Part shown: positions 50,511 to 59,796 of the stretch, one piece after another
How the letters are laid out: every line of letters starts with the position of its first letter
Position numbering within the stretch: the stretch's first letter is position 1
NCBI RefSeq assembly: GCF_004924335.1
Contig: NZ_CP024633.1
Coordinates: 806,001 to 870,000 of the forward strand
Reading direction: 5' to 3'
Source: Mycobacteroides salmoniphilum
GTDB taxonomy: Bacteria > Actinomycetota > Actinomycetes > Mycobacteriales > Mycobacteriaceae
DNA: 64,000 nucleotides
Program-made: the position numbers and the translations under genes
The notes under the pieces: generated by a model
Database searches by the model: none
The model's input: the letters and a program-made list of their open reading frames with translations, nothing else
What the model was told of the DNA's origin: nothing

Positions 50511-53510
50511 GTGCTCATGTCGCGTCGGCATAGTCGGTCGTCGAAAGATGTTCCCCATCGGTCAGGGAAGCGCTTCCCCGGCGGTACGTCGCTGGGGTCT
50601 GTGCGTGTGATCGCAGAGGCGGGTGGGGGGTCGGCGCCTGTTCGTCTGCCACTTCCTACCTCGCGGGCGATGTTGACGACGACGGCGTTGGTGACCGCGA
50701 CGGCACTGGCCGTCAGTGTGGCGGCGCCCACCACCGTCAATCTCCCGCGCCCCGATTTCCAAGCCGCCGCAACGCTGGCTCCACGCGCGATGAATCTGGA
50801 CATTCAACTCGCCTCGATGGTGGGCATGTATGGGGTGGGGCCTGTCTTCCAGGCGTTGCGCCTCGCCGGGGTCGGCAGCCCAGACGCAGTGCTGACCAAT
50901 GCGGTCGGGCTGCTCAACAATCCCCATCTGTCTTCGGCGGTGAAAACGCTGCTCGACGTGCTCAACACCGTGAGCCCTCTCGAGGCCAAGGTGCCCGGTT
51001 TTGGGCCGGCAGGTGTTTACGATTCCGTGAACGAGCTGGGCTACAGCTTGGGCGCATTCAGTGGGCTTGAAGGCGTTGTCGACACCATCAATAGCCCGTG
51101 GATCAACTGGATTCCCGGTATCGGGGCGATCAGCAATAACTTGCTGACACTCCTCAACCAGCGGCGCGCATTCATTCTCGGCGATGGTCTCGGCGGCACC
51201 GATACTGCGCTCGCGCTACGCCAGATGATCAAAGATGTCGAGTCCGATAGTGCCCTGTGGGGCGACGACAAGCACGGCGTGACCGGGGTTGTCGCCGTGC
51301 TGTTCCGCAACACGTCCCGCCCGGGCGGCGGCCTGATGGCGATGGTCACCCCCATCTCGGAGTTGTTCGGGCTGAATCTCAGTAATCCCGACGCAGGCAG
51401 CTACACGAATGCGGGTGCCAACGCTGGTCTTGCCACCAAGGTTCTCAACATTTCCGTTACCGATGTCGGGTGGAAATACGACCTGCTTTCGGATGCTCCG
51501 TCGACGCTCAACCCACTTGCCTGGGCGAATTCTGTCGCGGGTGTGGTCATGCCTACCTACCTGATCCCGGATAAAGACAAGGCAGTGCCGGTGGTCGCCA
51601 ACTTGGTCGGCCAGTTGCTTCCCGGGCTCATCAATGCAGGGCTGGTCACTACTGACCCGACGGGCGGGCAGGGGCTTCACCTGCTTACCCAGGGCACGAT
51701 TCTCGACGCGGTTAACGGCCCACTGAACAGCGCGCTGAATGCGGTTTTGGGTCCGGTCTTCCAGTCGATCCTCGGCGCCGAATTCAAGTTCCCGGTAGAG
51801 GGTACTTCCACCTACGTCACCTATGACTCGGGCAATCTTCCGCTGCTGGAGCCTTTCCATATGTTGCCTCGGTTGCTCGGATACGCGGGTCTGGCGGATA
51901 TCACCACACCCGTTGCCGACTCCTTTGAGAGTGCGCTCACTCAGCTGGTTGCGCTTGGTTATCAAGATGTCAAGGGCACTACCGACGCCAATGGCGTGAT
52001 GACCTTTACGCGCGGTATGGATATGGCCGGTATGCAAACGGACGTCTTCAGGGCCCCGACCAACATCAACTGGGCGCAGCGCTTTGAAGTCCCGCAGACG
52101 GTGTTCAACGCGCTGATCGACGGGTTCAGTAACAATCTGCTGAGCCCGGAGAAGCAGAAACTCACGTTGTTCGGTAACACGGCTCTCGGGGATGCCATCT
52201 ACAAGAACGCGCTGGTCGTCTCCGTGGCCCATGCGGTGCGCGATGGGCTGGCCCAGCTCAAGAGCCTTGCGAACCCCATGTTCAACCAGGTACAGGCCAT
52301 GCTCACACCGGTAGCCGACGCACTCGACGTCGCCACAGTTCAGGTGAACAAGGTCATCGATCAGGGGCGCGCCGCGATAAAGGGCCTGAACATCGACGTG
52401 AGCAAGCCGCTGTTCGATGCCAATCGCGCGATCAACGAATCAACCAAGTCGTTGGACAACGGCGTCCTTGGCGCAGTGCAGAGTGCGGGTGCTCACGCGT
52501 TGGCGGCGCGCTCGCCGGCTGCTCTGATCGCGCTGCCGGAAAGTCTGCCCGCGCCTCAGCAGCTCACCGCAGGAACACCGGATCTTGCGTCACACCTGCT
52601 GGGCATCAGCGGACCAGGCAAGGAAAAGGAAGCGGTCGTCGTCAATGCCGACCCCGCGCCGGAGCTCGAGAAGATCGCGTCCGCGCCGCTTTCCCTGCCG
52701 AAACCAAGCGTGGTTCCGGACGGTGAGCCCTCGGCACGGTCCGCTACCGAACCGGTCAAGGACATCGCGAAGGAAGGCACCAAGGCCGACGCGAAGGATG
52801 ACGCGAAAGACAAGGACAGGCCGATCAAGCCTGTGGCGAAGGAGGGGTCGCAGGACAAGGTAGATCAGGTCGACCCGTCACTCAAGAAGCAGGCTACCCA
52901 CACCCAGAACATCGGCAGTGCCGCCGCTTCCACGATCACCAACACCGATGAATCCGCCACGTCTACGAAGACTGACAGTGCGAAGCCGGCTACCGCGGCT
53001 GATAGGCCTAAGGATCCTAAGGGTAAGCAGGACAATGACTCTGGTCAGCATCGCGACGATTCGAAAGGCAAAGACAGGCCCGCCAAACCGGTGGTGAAGG
53101 AGAACCTGCAGGACAAGGTCGATAAGGCGAACCGGTCGCTCGCGGATTCGGCGAAGGGCGGCATTAAGCAGACCAGGGGTGCGATCACCTCGACGGTAAC
53201 TAACACCGATGAATCCGCCATGTCCACGAAGACTGATGGTGCGAAGTCGGCTACCGGGGCCGATGAGGCTGGTTCGTCCAAGGGAACCAAGACCAAGCAG
53301 GACAACGACTCCGGTAAGCACCACGACGATGGGTCCACTGCCAACTCCAGCAAGGTGAAGGTCAAGGTCACGGCGCCCAGTGAGTCGGGCGGTAAGCATC
53401 GCGCATCCGATGGCGGCTCCACTGGATCGAACGCTGGTGGTGGCCCGGATGGTTCGGGTTCCCATGGTGGATCCGGTTCGAGCGGAGGGAAGCACGCCGC
53501 GGGCGACTAG
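50511..53510 (+). CDS. large secreted protein P4 with PE-PPE-like region and duplicated tail
   Basis: Exported protein of 999 aa, paralogue of P3. GTG 50511 is 6 nt after AAGGAGAGG; ATG 50517 (MSRRHSRSSK, matching P3) is an alternative. A hydrophobic segment at about residues 45-70 (RAMLTTTALVTATALAVSVAA) looks like an export signal. Residues about 85-640 form a large domain; its part around TYVTYDSGNLPLLEPFHMLPR and ALTQLVALGYQD resembles the C-terminal end of PE-PPE domains, but I find no clear GxSxG serine motif. The tail carries the P3-type unit (DKPAKPVVKE.LQDKVD, IKQTRGAITSTVTNT) twice and ends GGKHAAGD. The last 4 bp overlap the convergent glycosyltransferase. Function unknown. Confidence 0.82.
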   Translation: MLMSRRHSRSSKDVPHRSGKRFPGGTSLGSVRVIAEAGGGSAPVRLPLPTSRAMLTTTALVTATALAVSVAAPTTVNLPRPDFQAAATLAPRAMNLDIQLASMVGMYGVGPVFQALRLAGVGSPDAVLTNAVGLLNNPHLSSAVKTLLDVLNTVSPLEAKVPGFGPAGVYDSVNELGYSLGAFSGLEGVVDTINSPWINWIPGIGAISNNLLTLLNQRRAFILGDGLGGTDTALALRQMIKDVESDSALWGDDKHGVTGVVAVLFRNTSRPGGGLMAMVTPISELFGLNLSNPDAGSYTNAGANAGLATKVLNISVTDVGWKYDLLSDAPSTLNPLAWANSVAGVVMPTYLIPDKDKAVPVVANLVGQLLPGLINAGLVTTDPTGGQGLHLLTQGTILDAVNGPLNSALNAVLGPVFQSILGAEFKFPVEGTSTYVTYDSGNLPLLEPFHMLPRLLGYAGLADITTPVADSFESALTQLVALGYQDVKGTTDANGVMTFTRGMDMAGMQTDVFRAPTNINWAQRFEVPQTVFNALIDGFSNNLLSPEKQKLTLFGNTALGDAIYKNALVVSVAHAVRDGLAQLKSLANPMFNQVQAMLTPVADALDVATVQVNKVIDQGRAAIKGLNIDVSKPLFDANRAINESTKSLDNGVLGAVQSAGAHALAARSPAALIALPESLPAPQQLTAGTPDLASHLLGISGPGKEKEAVVVNADPAPELEKIASAPLSLPKPSVVPDGEPSARSATEPVKDIAKEGTKADAKDDAKDKDRPIKPVAKEGSQDKVDQVDPSLKKQATHTQNIGSAAASTITNTDESATSTKTDSAKPATAADRPKDPKGKQDNDSGQHRDDSKGKDRPAKPVVKENLQDKVDKANRSLADSAKGGIKQTRGAITSTVTNTDESAMSTKTDGAKSATGADEAGSSKGTKTKQDNDSGKHHDDGSTANSSKVKVKVTAPSESGGKHRASDGGSTGSNAGGGPDGSGSHGGSGSSGGKHAAGD

Positions 53511-54652
53511 GTGCGTACGGCCCCCAGCACGGTGTCGGCAATCCGGGAGCGGAATGCCTCGGGTGAGAATCCGCATGCTTGTGCGCGGATGGCATCGGTG
53601 TTGTAGTCGGCCGGGTTGAAGTCCCGCATCAGCGCGGCCAGCTGTGCCACCACGGCGTCATCCGGGCCGGCCTGCACGTGCTCACCGGTGACACCCGGAT
53701 CCACCGTGTCCAGGGCTCCTCCCGCGCCCAAGGCCAAGACCGGTGTCCCGCAGGCCATTGCCTCGACGGGGACGATCCCGAAGTCCTCCACGCCGGGCAT
53801 GAGCAGGGCTCGGCATCGCCGGTACATGTCGAGGAGGACCTCGTCAGATGCGGCACCGAGGAAGGTGGTCTCGGGCCCCGCGATGGCCTCAAGATGTTCG
53901 CGGAACCGTCCCTCGCCCAACACCACCAGGCGGCAATTGGCCCGTTGGGCCGCTCGGATGGCCAGGTCTGCGCGCTTGTACGGGACCAGCCTTCCTGCGC
54001 ACAGGTAGAAGTCCTCCCGGGGTATCGAAGGATCGGGAGAGAACCGGTCGATGCGCACAGGCGGGCTGATCACGGTGGACGGCAGCCCCCACCACTCGCG
54101 AATCCGCTCGGCCACGGCGTGTGAGTTGGCGACGACGTGCGACAGGCGAGGTGCTGCGCGTAGTTCTCCACGGCGCGCGAGCCTTCCTAACGCGGACAGG
54201 GCGATTCGACCTGCACGGCTTGCCATCTCGTGATCACGAAATGTGCGATCCCATGCCCAGCGGGCCGGGCTGTGCACGTACGCGACGACGGGGGCCTCAG
54301 TGGCGAATGCCGCCTGGGTGGCGAACGAGTGATGACTGATCAGCACCGCATCAAGATCATTGCCGAGCGGCAGTTTCCCCAGGGCACTGGGAACCAGGGG
54401 AAGCAGTGGTGCGTGCGACCTGCGTCCGGTGAGGGCATATGCATTATCGAGCCAGGTCCCGTGGATCGGCTCGTGCGCTGTGCCGTCCAGTCGGCCCGCG
54501 GCCTCCATCACCTGTCGGCGGCACTGGGGTTCGGTGATGGGCGCGAAGACTTTGGCCTGTGGCCAGGTCTTCATGAACTCGGCGACGACCAATTCCGAGC
54601 CGCCGAACTCGGTGAAGCGTTCGTGCACGATCGCGATACGCGATGAGTTCAT
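53507..54652 (-). CDS. glycosyltransferase family 4 (GT-B)
   Basis: 381 aa from ATG 54652 (MNSSRIAIVHERFTEFGGSELV). GT-B retaining transferase: N-terminal nucleotide-free domain with GGSE loop, C-terminal donor domain with YLCAGRLVPYKRADLAIRAAQRANCRLVVLG and the EX7E motif EDFGIVPVEAMACGTPVLALGAGG. Sugar donor unknown. It is the last gene of a six-gene minus-strand run and its stop overlaps the P4 stop. A remnant of its duplicate lies behind P3 at 50139, which ties this enzyme to the P3/P4 genes in evolution. Confidence 0.9.
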   Translation of the reverse strand: MNSSRIAIVHERFTEFGGSELVVAEFMKTWPQAKVFAPITEPQCRRQVMEAAGRLDGTAHEPIHGTWLDNAYALTGRRSHAPLLPLVPSALGKLPLGNDLDAVLISHHSFATQAAFATEAPVVAYVHSPARWAWDRTFRDHEMASRAGRIALSALGRLARRGELRAAPRLSHVVANSHAVAERIREWWGLPSTVISPPVRIDRFSPDPSIPREDFYLCAGRLVPYKRADLAIRAAQRANCRLVVLGEGRFREHLEAIAGPETTFLGAASDEVLLDMYRRCRALLMPGVEDFGIVPVEAMACGTPVLALGAGGALDTVDPGVTGEHVQAGPDDAVVAQLAALMRDFNPADYNTDAIRAQACGFSPEAFRSRIADTVLGAVRT

Positions 54653-54663
54653 GTGATGGCTCC

Positions 54664-55245
54664 TCAACATCCGGGGGTCAAAAAGGCCTTCACGTAACTG
54701 CCCGACTGGCGGACGAACATCCATGACCAGAAGGCAACTCCGGAAGGTGCGGGACTGGCGACCATGGTGAGCTCGCCATCGAAGCACTTTCCGACGATGT
54801 AGCGGGCACGCGAAACATGCGGCGTGAAGGTGATGACGATGATGTGATGCCAGCCGAATTCCTGTGCCTTGGCGCGTATTTCCTGGGCTTCGCCCTCGGT
54901 TGTCCAGGGATCGGGGATGAAGCAGCTCACCGTGAAGGTGAAATGACCCTTGCAGTATTTGTCCATGTTGCGGTCATTTGCCCCGGTCGACTGCGCGATC
55001 AGCAGGTACGGCGCGTATCCACGCTTCGCGAGGTCCAGCCCGACATCAAAGCGCTCGTAGGGAGTGCCGCCCAGTACGACGATCGCATCGGCGGGCCGTA
55101 GCGGATCGGTCTGCGGATTCATGTACACCCGCCAACCAGCTGTCACGAATGCCGCGATGAGCACCGTGATCGTGATGCAGGCCATGAGGATCCGCCTGCG
55201 CCACCGTCGTCTGTGGGGTGCTTCCTTCGTGTCACTGAAGCTCAT
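54664..55245 (-). CDS. DUF218 (YdcF/SanA/ElyC-like) membrane protein
   Basis: 193 aa from ATG 55245 (overlaps the preceding gene by 14 bp). Basic N-terminus, one helix (ILMACITITVLIAAFVTAGW), then the DUF218 domain: DPLRPADAIVVLGGTPYERFDVGLDLAKRGYAPYLLIAQSTG, ..TTEGEAQEIRAKAQEFGWHHIIVITFTPHVSRARYIVGKCF. The family acts in envelope assembly (ElyC, SanA in E. coli) but the reaction is not settled. Located inside the glycan operon, so a role in carrier-lipid or polymer processing is likely. Confidence 0.85.
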   Translation of the reverse strand: MSFSDTKEAPHRRRWRRRILMACITITVLIAAFVTAGWRVYMNPQTDPLRPADAIVVLGGTPYERFDVGLDLAKRGYAPYLLIAQSTGANDRNMDKYCKGHFTFTVSCFIPDPWTTEGEAQEIRAKAQEFGWHHIIVITFTPHVSRARYIVGKCFDGELTMVASPAPSGVAFWSWMFVRQSGSYVKAFLTPGC

Positions 55246-56236
55246 CGATGATCTCCCTGGCACGGTCGACGTATCGGTGCGGTTCCTGCGTCACGCGCAG
55301 GTGGCCCGCCTCGGCGATCTTGGCGGCTTGCGCGGGGTGGCACGCACACCAGTGCAGAATCTCGCGAAGTTCGGCCTCGTCGGAGAACAGCAGACATTCG
55401 GTTCCCTCATTGAGCAGTTCGCTGTGTTCGTCGGTGCGTTCCCCGACGAACAGCCCTCCGCACGCAGGTATTTCGAAGGTTCGGCAGGTGTGAGTGTCAC
55501 GGTTGTCGGAGTTCAGCAAGACCAGGTTCGCGGTCACCGATGCCACGGTGGTCGCGAAGTGATCGCCGTAGACGGCCCCGCCAATCGTGGCTCCGGTGGT
55601 CCGCAGCGAGGGCATCCGTCGCCAGCCCGGACCACGAACCAGCAGATCCTTTCCATGCTCGCTGCCGAGTTGAGCGATCAGGCCGGATCGGTCCGGGCGT
55701 CTGGCTCCGATGAATCCCACAAGGTATTGCTGCACAACTCGTTTGGCGCAGGGGCGATGCCATGCGGGGTCATAGGCGCTGCGTACGAACTTCACCCGAC
55801 GCGCACCCCGGGCCTGTAACTCGGGCATGTTGTGTTGTTTAGTGGTGACCACCAGATCCCACGCGCTTTCGTGCGTTAGGTAATCGGTCGTCGTGTTGTA
55901 GGGGTTCCCAACGTCATCCGGGCTGTAGTGCACGCGGATGGCTGCCGGAACCTGAAGCAGGCGGGCCTGGTCCAGGTGGACGGTCTTGAACCCGAAGAGC
56001 AGGTCGGGGGCGAAATCTCGCGCGATACCGTCGATATGGTCATGTACGGAGTTCTGCAGCCAGGGTGCACGTCGGCGCATTCCCTTCGAGTACACCCACG
56101 CCGGTGACAACCGGGTGGGCAAGGTGACCCGCGTGGTGTCGACGACGACTACGTCATGGCCGGCCTGGCGGAATCCGTCTGCCATCGACCGAGCGTTACT
56201 GCCGACCCAGTCATCTCCGATAAAGAGGATCTTCAT
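55232..56236 (-). CDS. glycosyltransferase, CgeB-like family
   Basis: 334 aa. MKILFIGDDWVGSNARSMADGFRQAGHDVVVVDTTR opens the GT-B fold; the C-terminal domain has DTHTCRTFEIPACGGLFVGERTDEHSELLNEGTECLLFSDEAELREILHW, the pattern of CgeB/GT1-type glycosyl transferases. ATG 56236 overlaps the flippase stop (ATGA). Substrate unknown. Confidence 0.85.
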   Translation of the reverse strand: MKILFIGDDWVGSNARSMADGFRQAGHDVVVVDTTRVTLPTRLSPAWVYSKGMRRRAPWLQNSVHDHIDGIARDFAPDLLFGFKTVHLDQARLLQVPAAIRVHYSPDDVGNPYNTTTDYLTHESAWDLVVTTKQHNMPELQARGARRVKFVRSAYDPAWHRPCAKRVVQQYLVGFIGARRPDRSGLIAQLGSEHGKDLLVRGPGWRRMPSLRTTGATIGGAVYGDHFATTVASVTANLVLLNSDNRDTHTCRTFEIPACGGLFVGERTDEHSELLNEGTECLLFSDEAELREILHWCACHPAQAAKIAEAGHLRVTQEPHRYVDRAREIIDELQ

Positions 56237-57531
56237 CGCGCAACACCTTCTTGTGCCATGTCGGCCTCGACGTCCACGGTCCGCTCCTGTCCTGACAGAT
56301 GCCTAACGCGGACCAGATACCAGATGGCGACACAGAATTCGGCGCCAATGACACCGCCGATCAATGCCCACACGGAGTGGCTCCAGGACGCAGTGATCAG
56401 CCCTGCCACCGAGGCGGCCGTCCCTACCACCGACGCGATGAGAACTCCATGCGTGTCCTGACGCACGGGTAGCAGCGCGGTGCTGATGTATGAACTGATC
56501 GTGCTCGCCGGAAGAATGAGAAGCTCGGCGCGTAACAAGCCGACGGCCCCGAGGAATTCACTTCCGAAGATGAGGTGAACGATCGGTGCGGCCAGTGCCC
56601 AGAGCAGGGCCGAGGCCAGCACAGCCACCGCGACGGCGCCGCGCAATCCCTGAAAACCGCTGCGCCAGAAGTGCTCGTGCCCGCTGCGCTTGGCCATCCG
56701 GGGCAGCAGGACCAACCCGATCATGTCCAGAAGCGATTGCATCGCCCTGACAAGACGGTCGCTCGCCGAGAAGAGGCCCAGCGACACGGCGTCCAGCATG
56801 GCGGAGTAGATCGCCGGCGCTCCTTGCCCGTACCCAGTGGTGAGAAGTCGTGAGGTCACGATCGGCCAACTGGTGCGGAGGATCTGGCTAGGTGTGTACG
56901 GACGGCAGAGAGCGCCGAAGGTCCGCAGGCTATCCCACCAGGTGCCCGCGACCGTCAAGATGGAGGAGCCCAGCAGGCACAGGATCGCGGTGGAGGCATG
57001 GGGGGAGTGCGGTAGCAGCACGATGAGGAGTATGAGATAGGCGATGCGCCCGGAACCCTGGTAGATCGCCGACGCGACAAATCGCCCCTGCCCGATGAGC
57101 AGCCAGTCGTCGGAGGTGGCCCAGAGCCCACCGGCGAAGAGCCCCAACAGAATCATGTGGACGTACGGAGGCGCTCCGGCGATCGAACCGGCGCCGAACG
57201 CGGCTCCGAGTATGGCCAGGGTCGTAAGCCTCAGGGCCAGGTAGTCGGTACGGACCTGTTGGAGTTCGGCAGGAGTTTCGCGCAGGGTGGGGAGCCGCGC
57301 GGCGAGAAATGGTGTCATGCCCAAGTCGACGAGAATAGAGCCGAAGAAGTACGCGGCCATCCCCACCGCCAGCAGACCCATTCCCGCGGGGCCCAGAATT
57401 CGGGCGAGCAGTGGCACCGTCGCGAACGTCACGACGTATTGGCCGTACTTGCCGAAGACCACCGCCCCGAAATCCCTGGCCAATCTCAGTATCCGGGGGA
57501 GCGTTGGGCTACGTCGGGGCCTCTTAGACAC
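56233..57531 (-). CDS. Wzx-type polysaccharide flippase (MOP/PST family)
   Basis: 432 aa, about 12-14 helices (YVVTFATVPLLARILGPAGMGLLAVGMAAYFFGSIL; LAILGAAFGAGSIAG; AYLILLIVLLPHSPH; IGLVLLPRMAKRSG; VAVAVLASALLWALAAPIVHLIFG). It would flip a lipid-linked oligosaccharide across the inner membrane. GTG 57531 (VSKRPRRSPTLPRIL) has GGAAGAG 5-6 nt upstream and overlaps the preceding glycosyltransferase by 8 bp. No Wzy polymerase is seen in the window. Confidence 0.9.
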   Translation of the reverse strand: MSKRPRRSPTLPRILRLARDFGAVVFGKYGQYVVTFATVPLLARILGPAGMGLLAVGMAAYFFGSILVDLGMTPFLAARLPTLRETPAELQQVRTDYLALRLTTLAILGAAFGAGSIAGAPPYVHMILLGLFAGGLWATSDDWLLIGQGRFVASAIYQGSGRIAYLILLIVLLPHSPHASTAILCLLGSSILTVAGTWWDSLRTFGALCRPYTPSQILRTSWPIVTSRLLTTGYGQGAPAIYSAMLDAVSLGLFSASDRLVRAMQSLLDMIGLVLLPRMAKRSGHEHFWRSGFQGLRGAVAVAVLASALLWALAAPIVHLIFGSEFLGAVGLLRAELLILPASTISSYISTALLPVRQDTHGVLIASVVGTAASVAGLITASWSHSVWALIGGVIGAEFCVAIWYLVRVRHLSGQERTVDVEADMAQEGVAR

Positions 57532-58708
57532 GGCGCTCTTCCATCGATGTTGCCGTGCGGAGGTTGAGGACCTCCGAAAGGAATGACGCGACGGTGTGCG
57601 CCGAGTCGGCGATATCGAATCTTCTGGCCCGGGACCGTCCGGCCTGCGCCAACCGGATTCGAAGGTCACGGTCTTCGATAAGACGATCGAGGGCCTCGGT
57701 TAGTTGACGGGTATCGCCGGCGTCTACCAGTAGCCCGTGAACTTCCGATTCGATCGTCTCCGCGGGGCCGCCGGGCTGGGTGGCGATCACTGCGCAGCCC
57801 GCACGCAGGCCTTCGACGACGACCTGCCCGAACGGCTCGGCGATGACCGAACAATGCACCAGAATGTCGGCGATGGACAGGATGTCGGTGGGGTCATCGA
57901 TATGGCCGGTGAATGTCACGGGTAGCTGTAGTTCGCTTGCCAGGTCTTCCAATTCGGTGCGAAATGGCTCCTCGCCGAAGAACGTGCCACCGACGAGATA
58001 TACACGGTGGGGTCGGACCCTGGTGTTGGCCAGGGCACGTAGGAAGACGTCTTGTCCCTTCCACTGAGTCAGCCTGCCGACGACGGCGATAACAGTTTCA
58101 GAGGAAGGCCGCTGCGGCGCGTGTTCGGCGTCAGGTGTCCGCAGAAAGTCCAGTCCGGGATATGCCACGACACCCGGACGGCGCCGTGGCCGCAGGGAAT
58201 CTTCGGTGGACCGGCTGTTGGCGATGTATCCGTCGGCGACGATCGTGCCGAGTGTGCGGACAAGGAATGCCAGTGTGGCACCGAAGTATTCGGCGGATAT
58301 CCGGTCGTGCACGTGCCATATCAAGGGGATTCGTGCTCGTTTGGCGGCAACGGCCGACATGATGAGCGCCTTCGTGCTCCCCGCGACCAGTACGTCGGCT
58401 CCGCGCTCGCGTACGGCCGCACCCAGATGCCACCCAAGGCGAATCAGTGCCACGGCGCCGATGAGCCGGCGCAACCATCCGGAATCACGGATTGTGACGC
58501 TCCGGCTATCGAAAGTGTTGGCCAACACTGAAGTTGGTATGCCCTGCGACCTCATCGCACTCACCATCGGACCGTCTTCGGTGTAGATCACCGACGGCTC
58601 GATCGTGTGCTCGGCGGGTACGTTACGTAGCGCTGACAGCAATCGCGAGGTCGCCAGCTCCGCGCCGGATGGGGCCGCGGTGTGAGCGACGAATATCGCT
58701 CGGATCAT
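57524..58708 (-). CDS. glycosyltransferase family 4 (GT-B)
   Basis: 394 aa from ATG 58708 (MIRAIFVAHTAAPSGAELATSRLLSAL), overlapping the previous gene by ATGA. Donor-domain motifs: VIAVVGRLTQWKGQDVFLRALAN, VYLVGGTFFGEEPFR and EX7E in EPFGQVVVEGLRAGCAVIATQPGGPAE. Typical capsular or exopolysaccharide enzyme; sugar unknown. Confidence 0.9.
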   Translation of the reverse strand: MIRAIFVAHTAAPSGAELATSRLLSALRNVPAEHTIEPSVIYTEDGPMVSAMRSQGIPTSVLANTFDSRSVTIRDSGWLRRLIGAVALIRLGWHLGAAVRERGADVLVAGSTKALIMSAVAAKRARIPLIWHVHDRISAEYFGATLAFLVRTLGTIVADGYIANSRSTEDSLRPRRRPGVVAYPGLDFLRTPDAEHAPQRPSSETVIAVVGRLTQWKGQDVFLRALANTRVRPHRVYLVGGTFFGEEPFRTELEDLASELQLPVTFTGHIDDPTDILSIADILVHCSVIAEPFGQVVVEGLRAGCAVIATQPGGPAETIESEVHGLLVDAGDTRQLTEALDRLIEDRDLRIRLAQAGRSRARRFDIADSAHTVASFLSEVLNLRTATSMEERRV

Positions 58709-59796
58709 GCGCTCAGCTCCGAGTACACGGCGTGGTGACGCTGCGCTGCGGTGGACCAGGAGAAGGTCTCGGCATGCCGGCGGCATTGCTGCGGGGTGGG
58801 GAGCACGCCGTCGAGCGCCGAGATAAGGCGTGCCGCGAGTGCTTCGGCATTATCGGAGGGCACGATCAACGAGGGGTCCAGGCCGCGCACCGCATCGGGG
58901 AGCCCGCCGCAGTCGGTGACCACGGCCGGCCGGCCGGTGGCCAGGGATTCGAGTGCGATCAGTCCGAAACCCTCAAGAGCCACCGAGGGCACGACGGTGA
59001 AATCGGCGAGCGTGTAGAGCTGCGTCAGGGTCAGGTCGTCAACGCGCCCGGTGAACTGGATGCTGTCGTTCAGACGCGCGGCCGCGACTTGTGCCCTCAG
59101 GTCGCTCTCGGCAGTGCCCGTGCCCACGATCATGAGGCAGGCATCCGGATGCGCCGATACGACCGACTGCCAGGATTCGATCAGACGGTGTATTCCCATG
59201 CGGTGTTCGAGCCTGCGCACGCACAGCACGGTCCGACGGCCGGTGGGTGCATCTAGTCGTGGCAGCAGGCCGAATCTGTCGAGGTCGACACCGGGCGGGA
59301 TGACCTCGATGCGGTGCGCGGGTATCCGGTAGTCCTCGATGAGAACGTCCCGGAATCGATCCGACAGCACGATCAACCGCTCGGCTCCGGCGTACCGGAG
59401 ACGCTCGATGACGTACTTGGCGTGTGAGCGGAGGGCCCCCGCCCCCGCGAACCTGCTCTCGGCCGCCCACGGTCCGTGAAAATGCACAACCAGTCGGCTG
59501 CGGGTGCGCCATCCGGCGGCCGACGGTCCATAGAGACAGAAGTGGCGATCCAGAATGCCGGGTGGCCGTAGCCCGGATCGGTCGTTGAATGCGGTGAGAA
59601 CCCGGGAGCGCGTGGGCCCACCCGTGGGGCCCCAGGACCGTCCGCCGTCGGACGGCACCCCGAATGCGGCGGCCGACAGTTCGATGTTGTCGCGGTGTCG
59701 CAGCGCCGCGAAAAGGTCTGTGAAGTAGCGATTCAGCCCGCCGGGCAGCGATGAGAACCACTCAGATCCGGTCATGTGCACTCTGATGGGCGGCAT
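58705..59796 (-). CDS. glycosyltransferase family 4 (GT-B)
   Basis: 363 aa from ATG 59796, with GAGG 6 nt upstream; longer starts up to 59865 have no family similarity. MPPIRVHMTGSEWFSSLPGGLNRYFTDLFAAL is the GGLNR acceptor loop; VEVIPPGVD-type segment RIEVIPPGVDLDRFG, VLCVRRLEHRMGIHRLIESW and EX7E EGFGLIALESLATGRPAVVTDCGGLPD follow. First gene of the six-gene minus-strand glycan operon; promoter must lie in 59797-60100. Confidence 0.9.
   Translation of the reverse strand: MPPIRVHMTGSEWFSSLPGGLNRYFTDLFAALRHRDNIELSAAAFGVPSDGGRSWGPTGGPTRSRVLTAFNDRSGLRPPGILDRHFCLYGPSAAGWRTRSRLVVHFHGPWAAESRFAGAGALRSHAKYVIERLRYAGAERLIVLSDRFRDVLIEDYRIPAHRIEVIPPGVDLDRFGLLPRLDAPTGRRTVLCVRRLEHRMGIHRLIESWQSVVSAHPDACLMIVGTGTAESDLRAQVAAARLNDSIQFTGRVDDLTLTQLYTLADFTVVPSVALEGFGLIALESLATGRPAVVTDCGGLPDAVRGLDPSLIVPSDNAEALAARLISALDGVLPTPQQCRRHAETFSWSTAAQRHHAVYSELSA

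Noticed and set aside
50511..53510. P4 as a PE-PPE hydrolase
   Set aside because: Only the C-terminal patch resembles PE-PPE; no GxSxG serine motif or PE/PPE leader could be seen, so the call was kept as PE-PPE-like region only.
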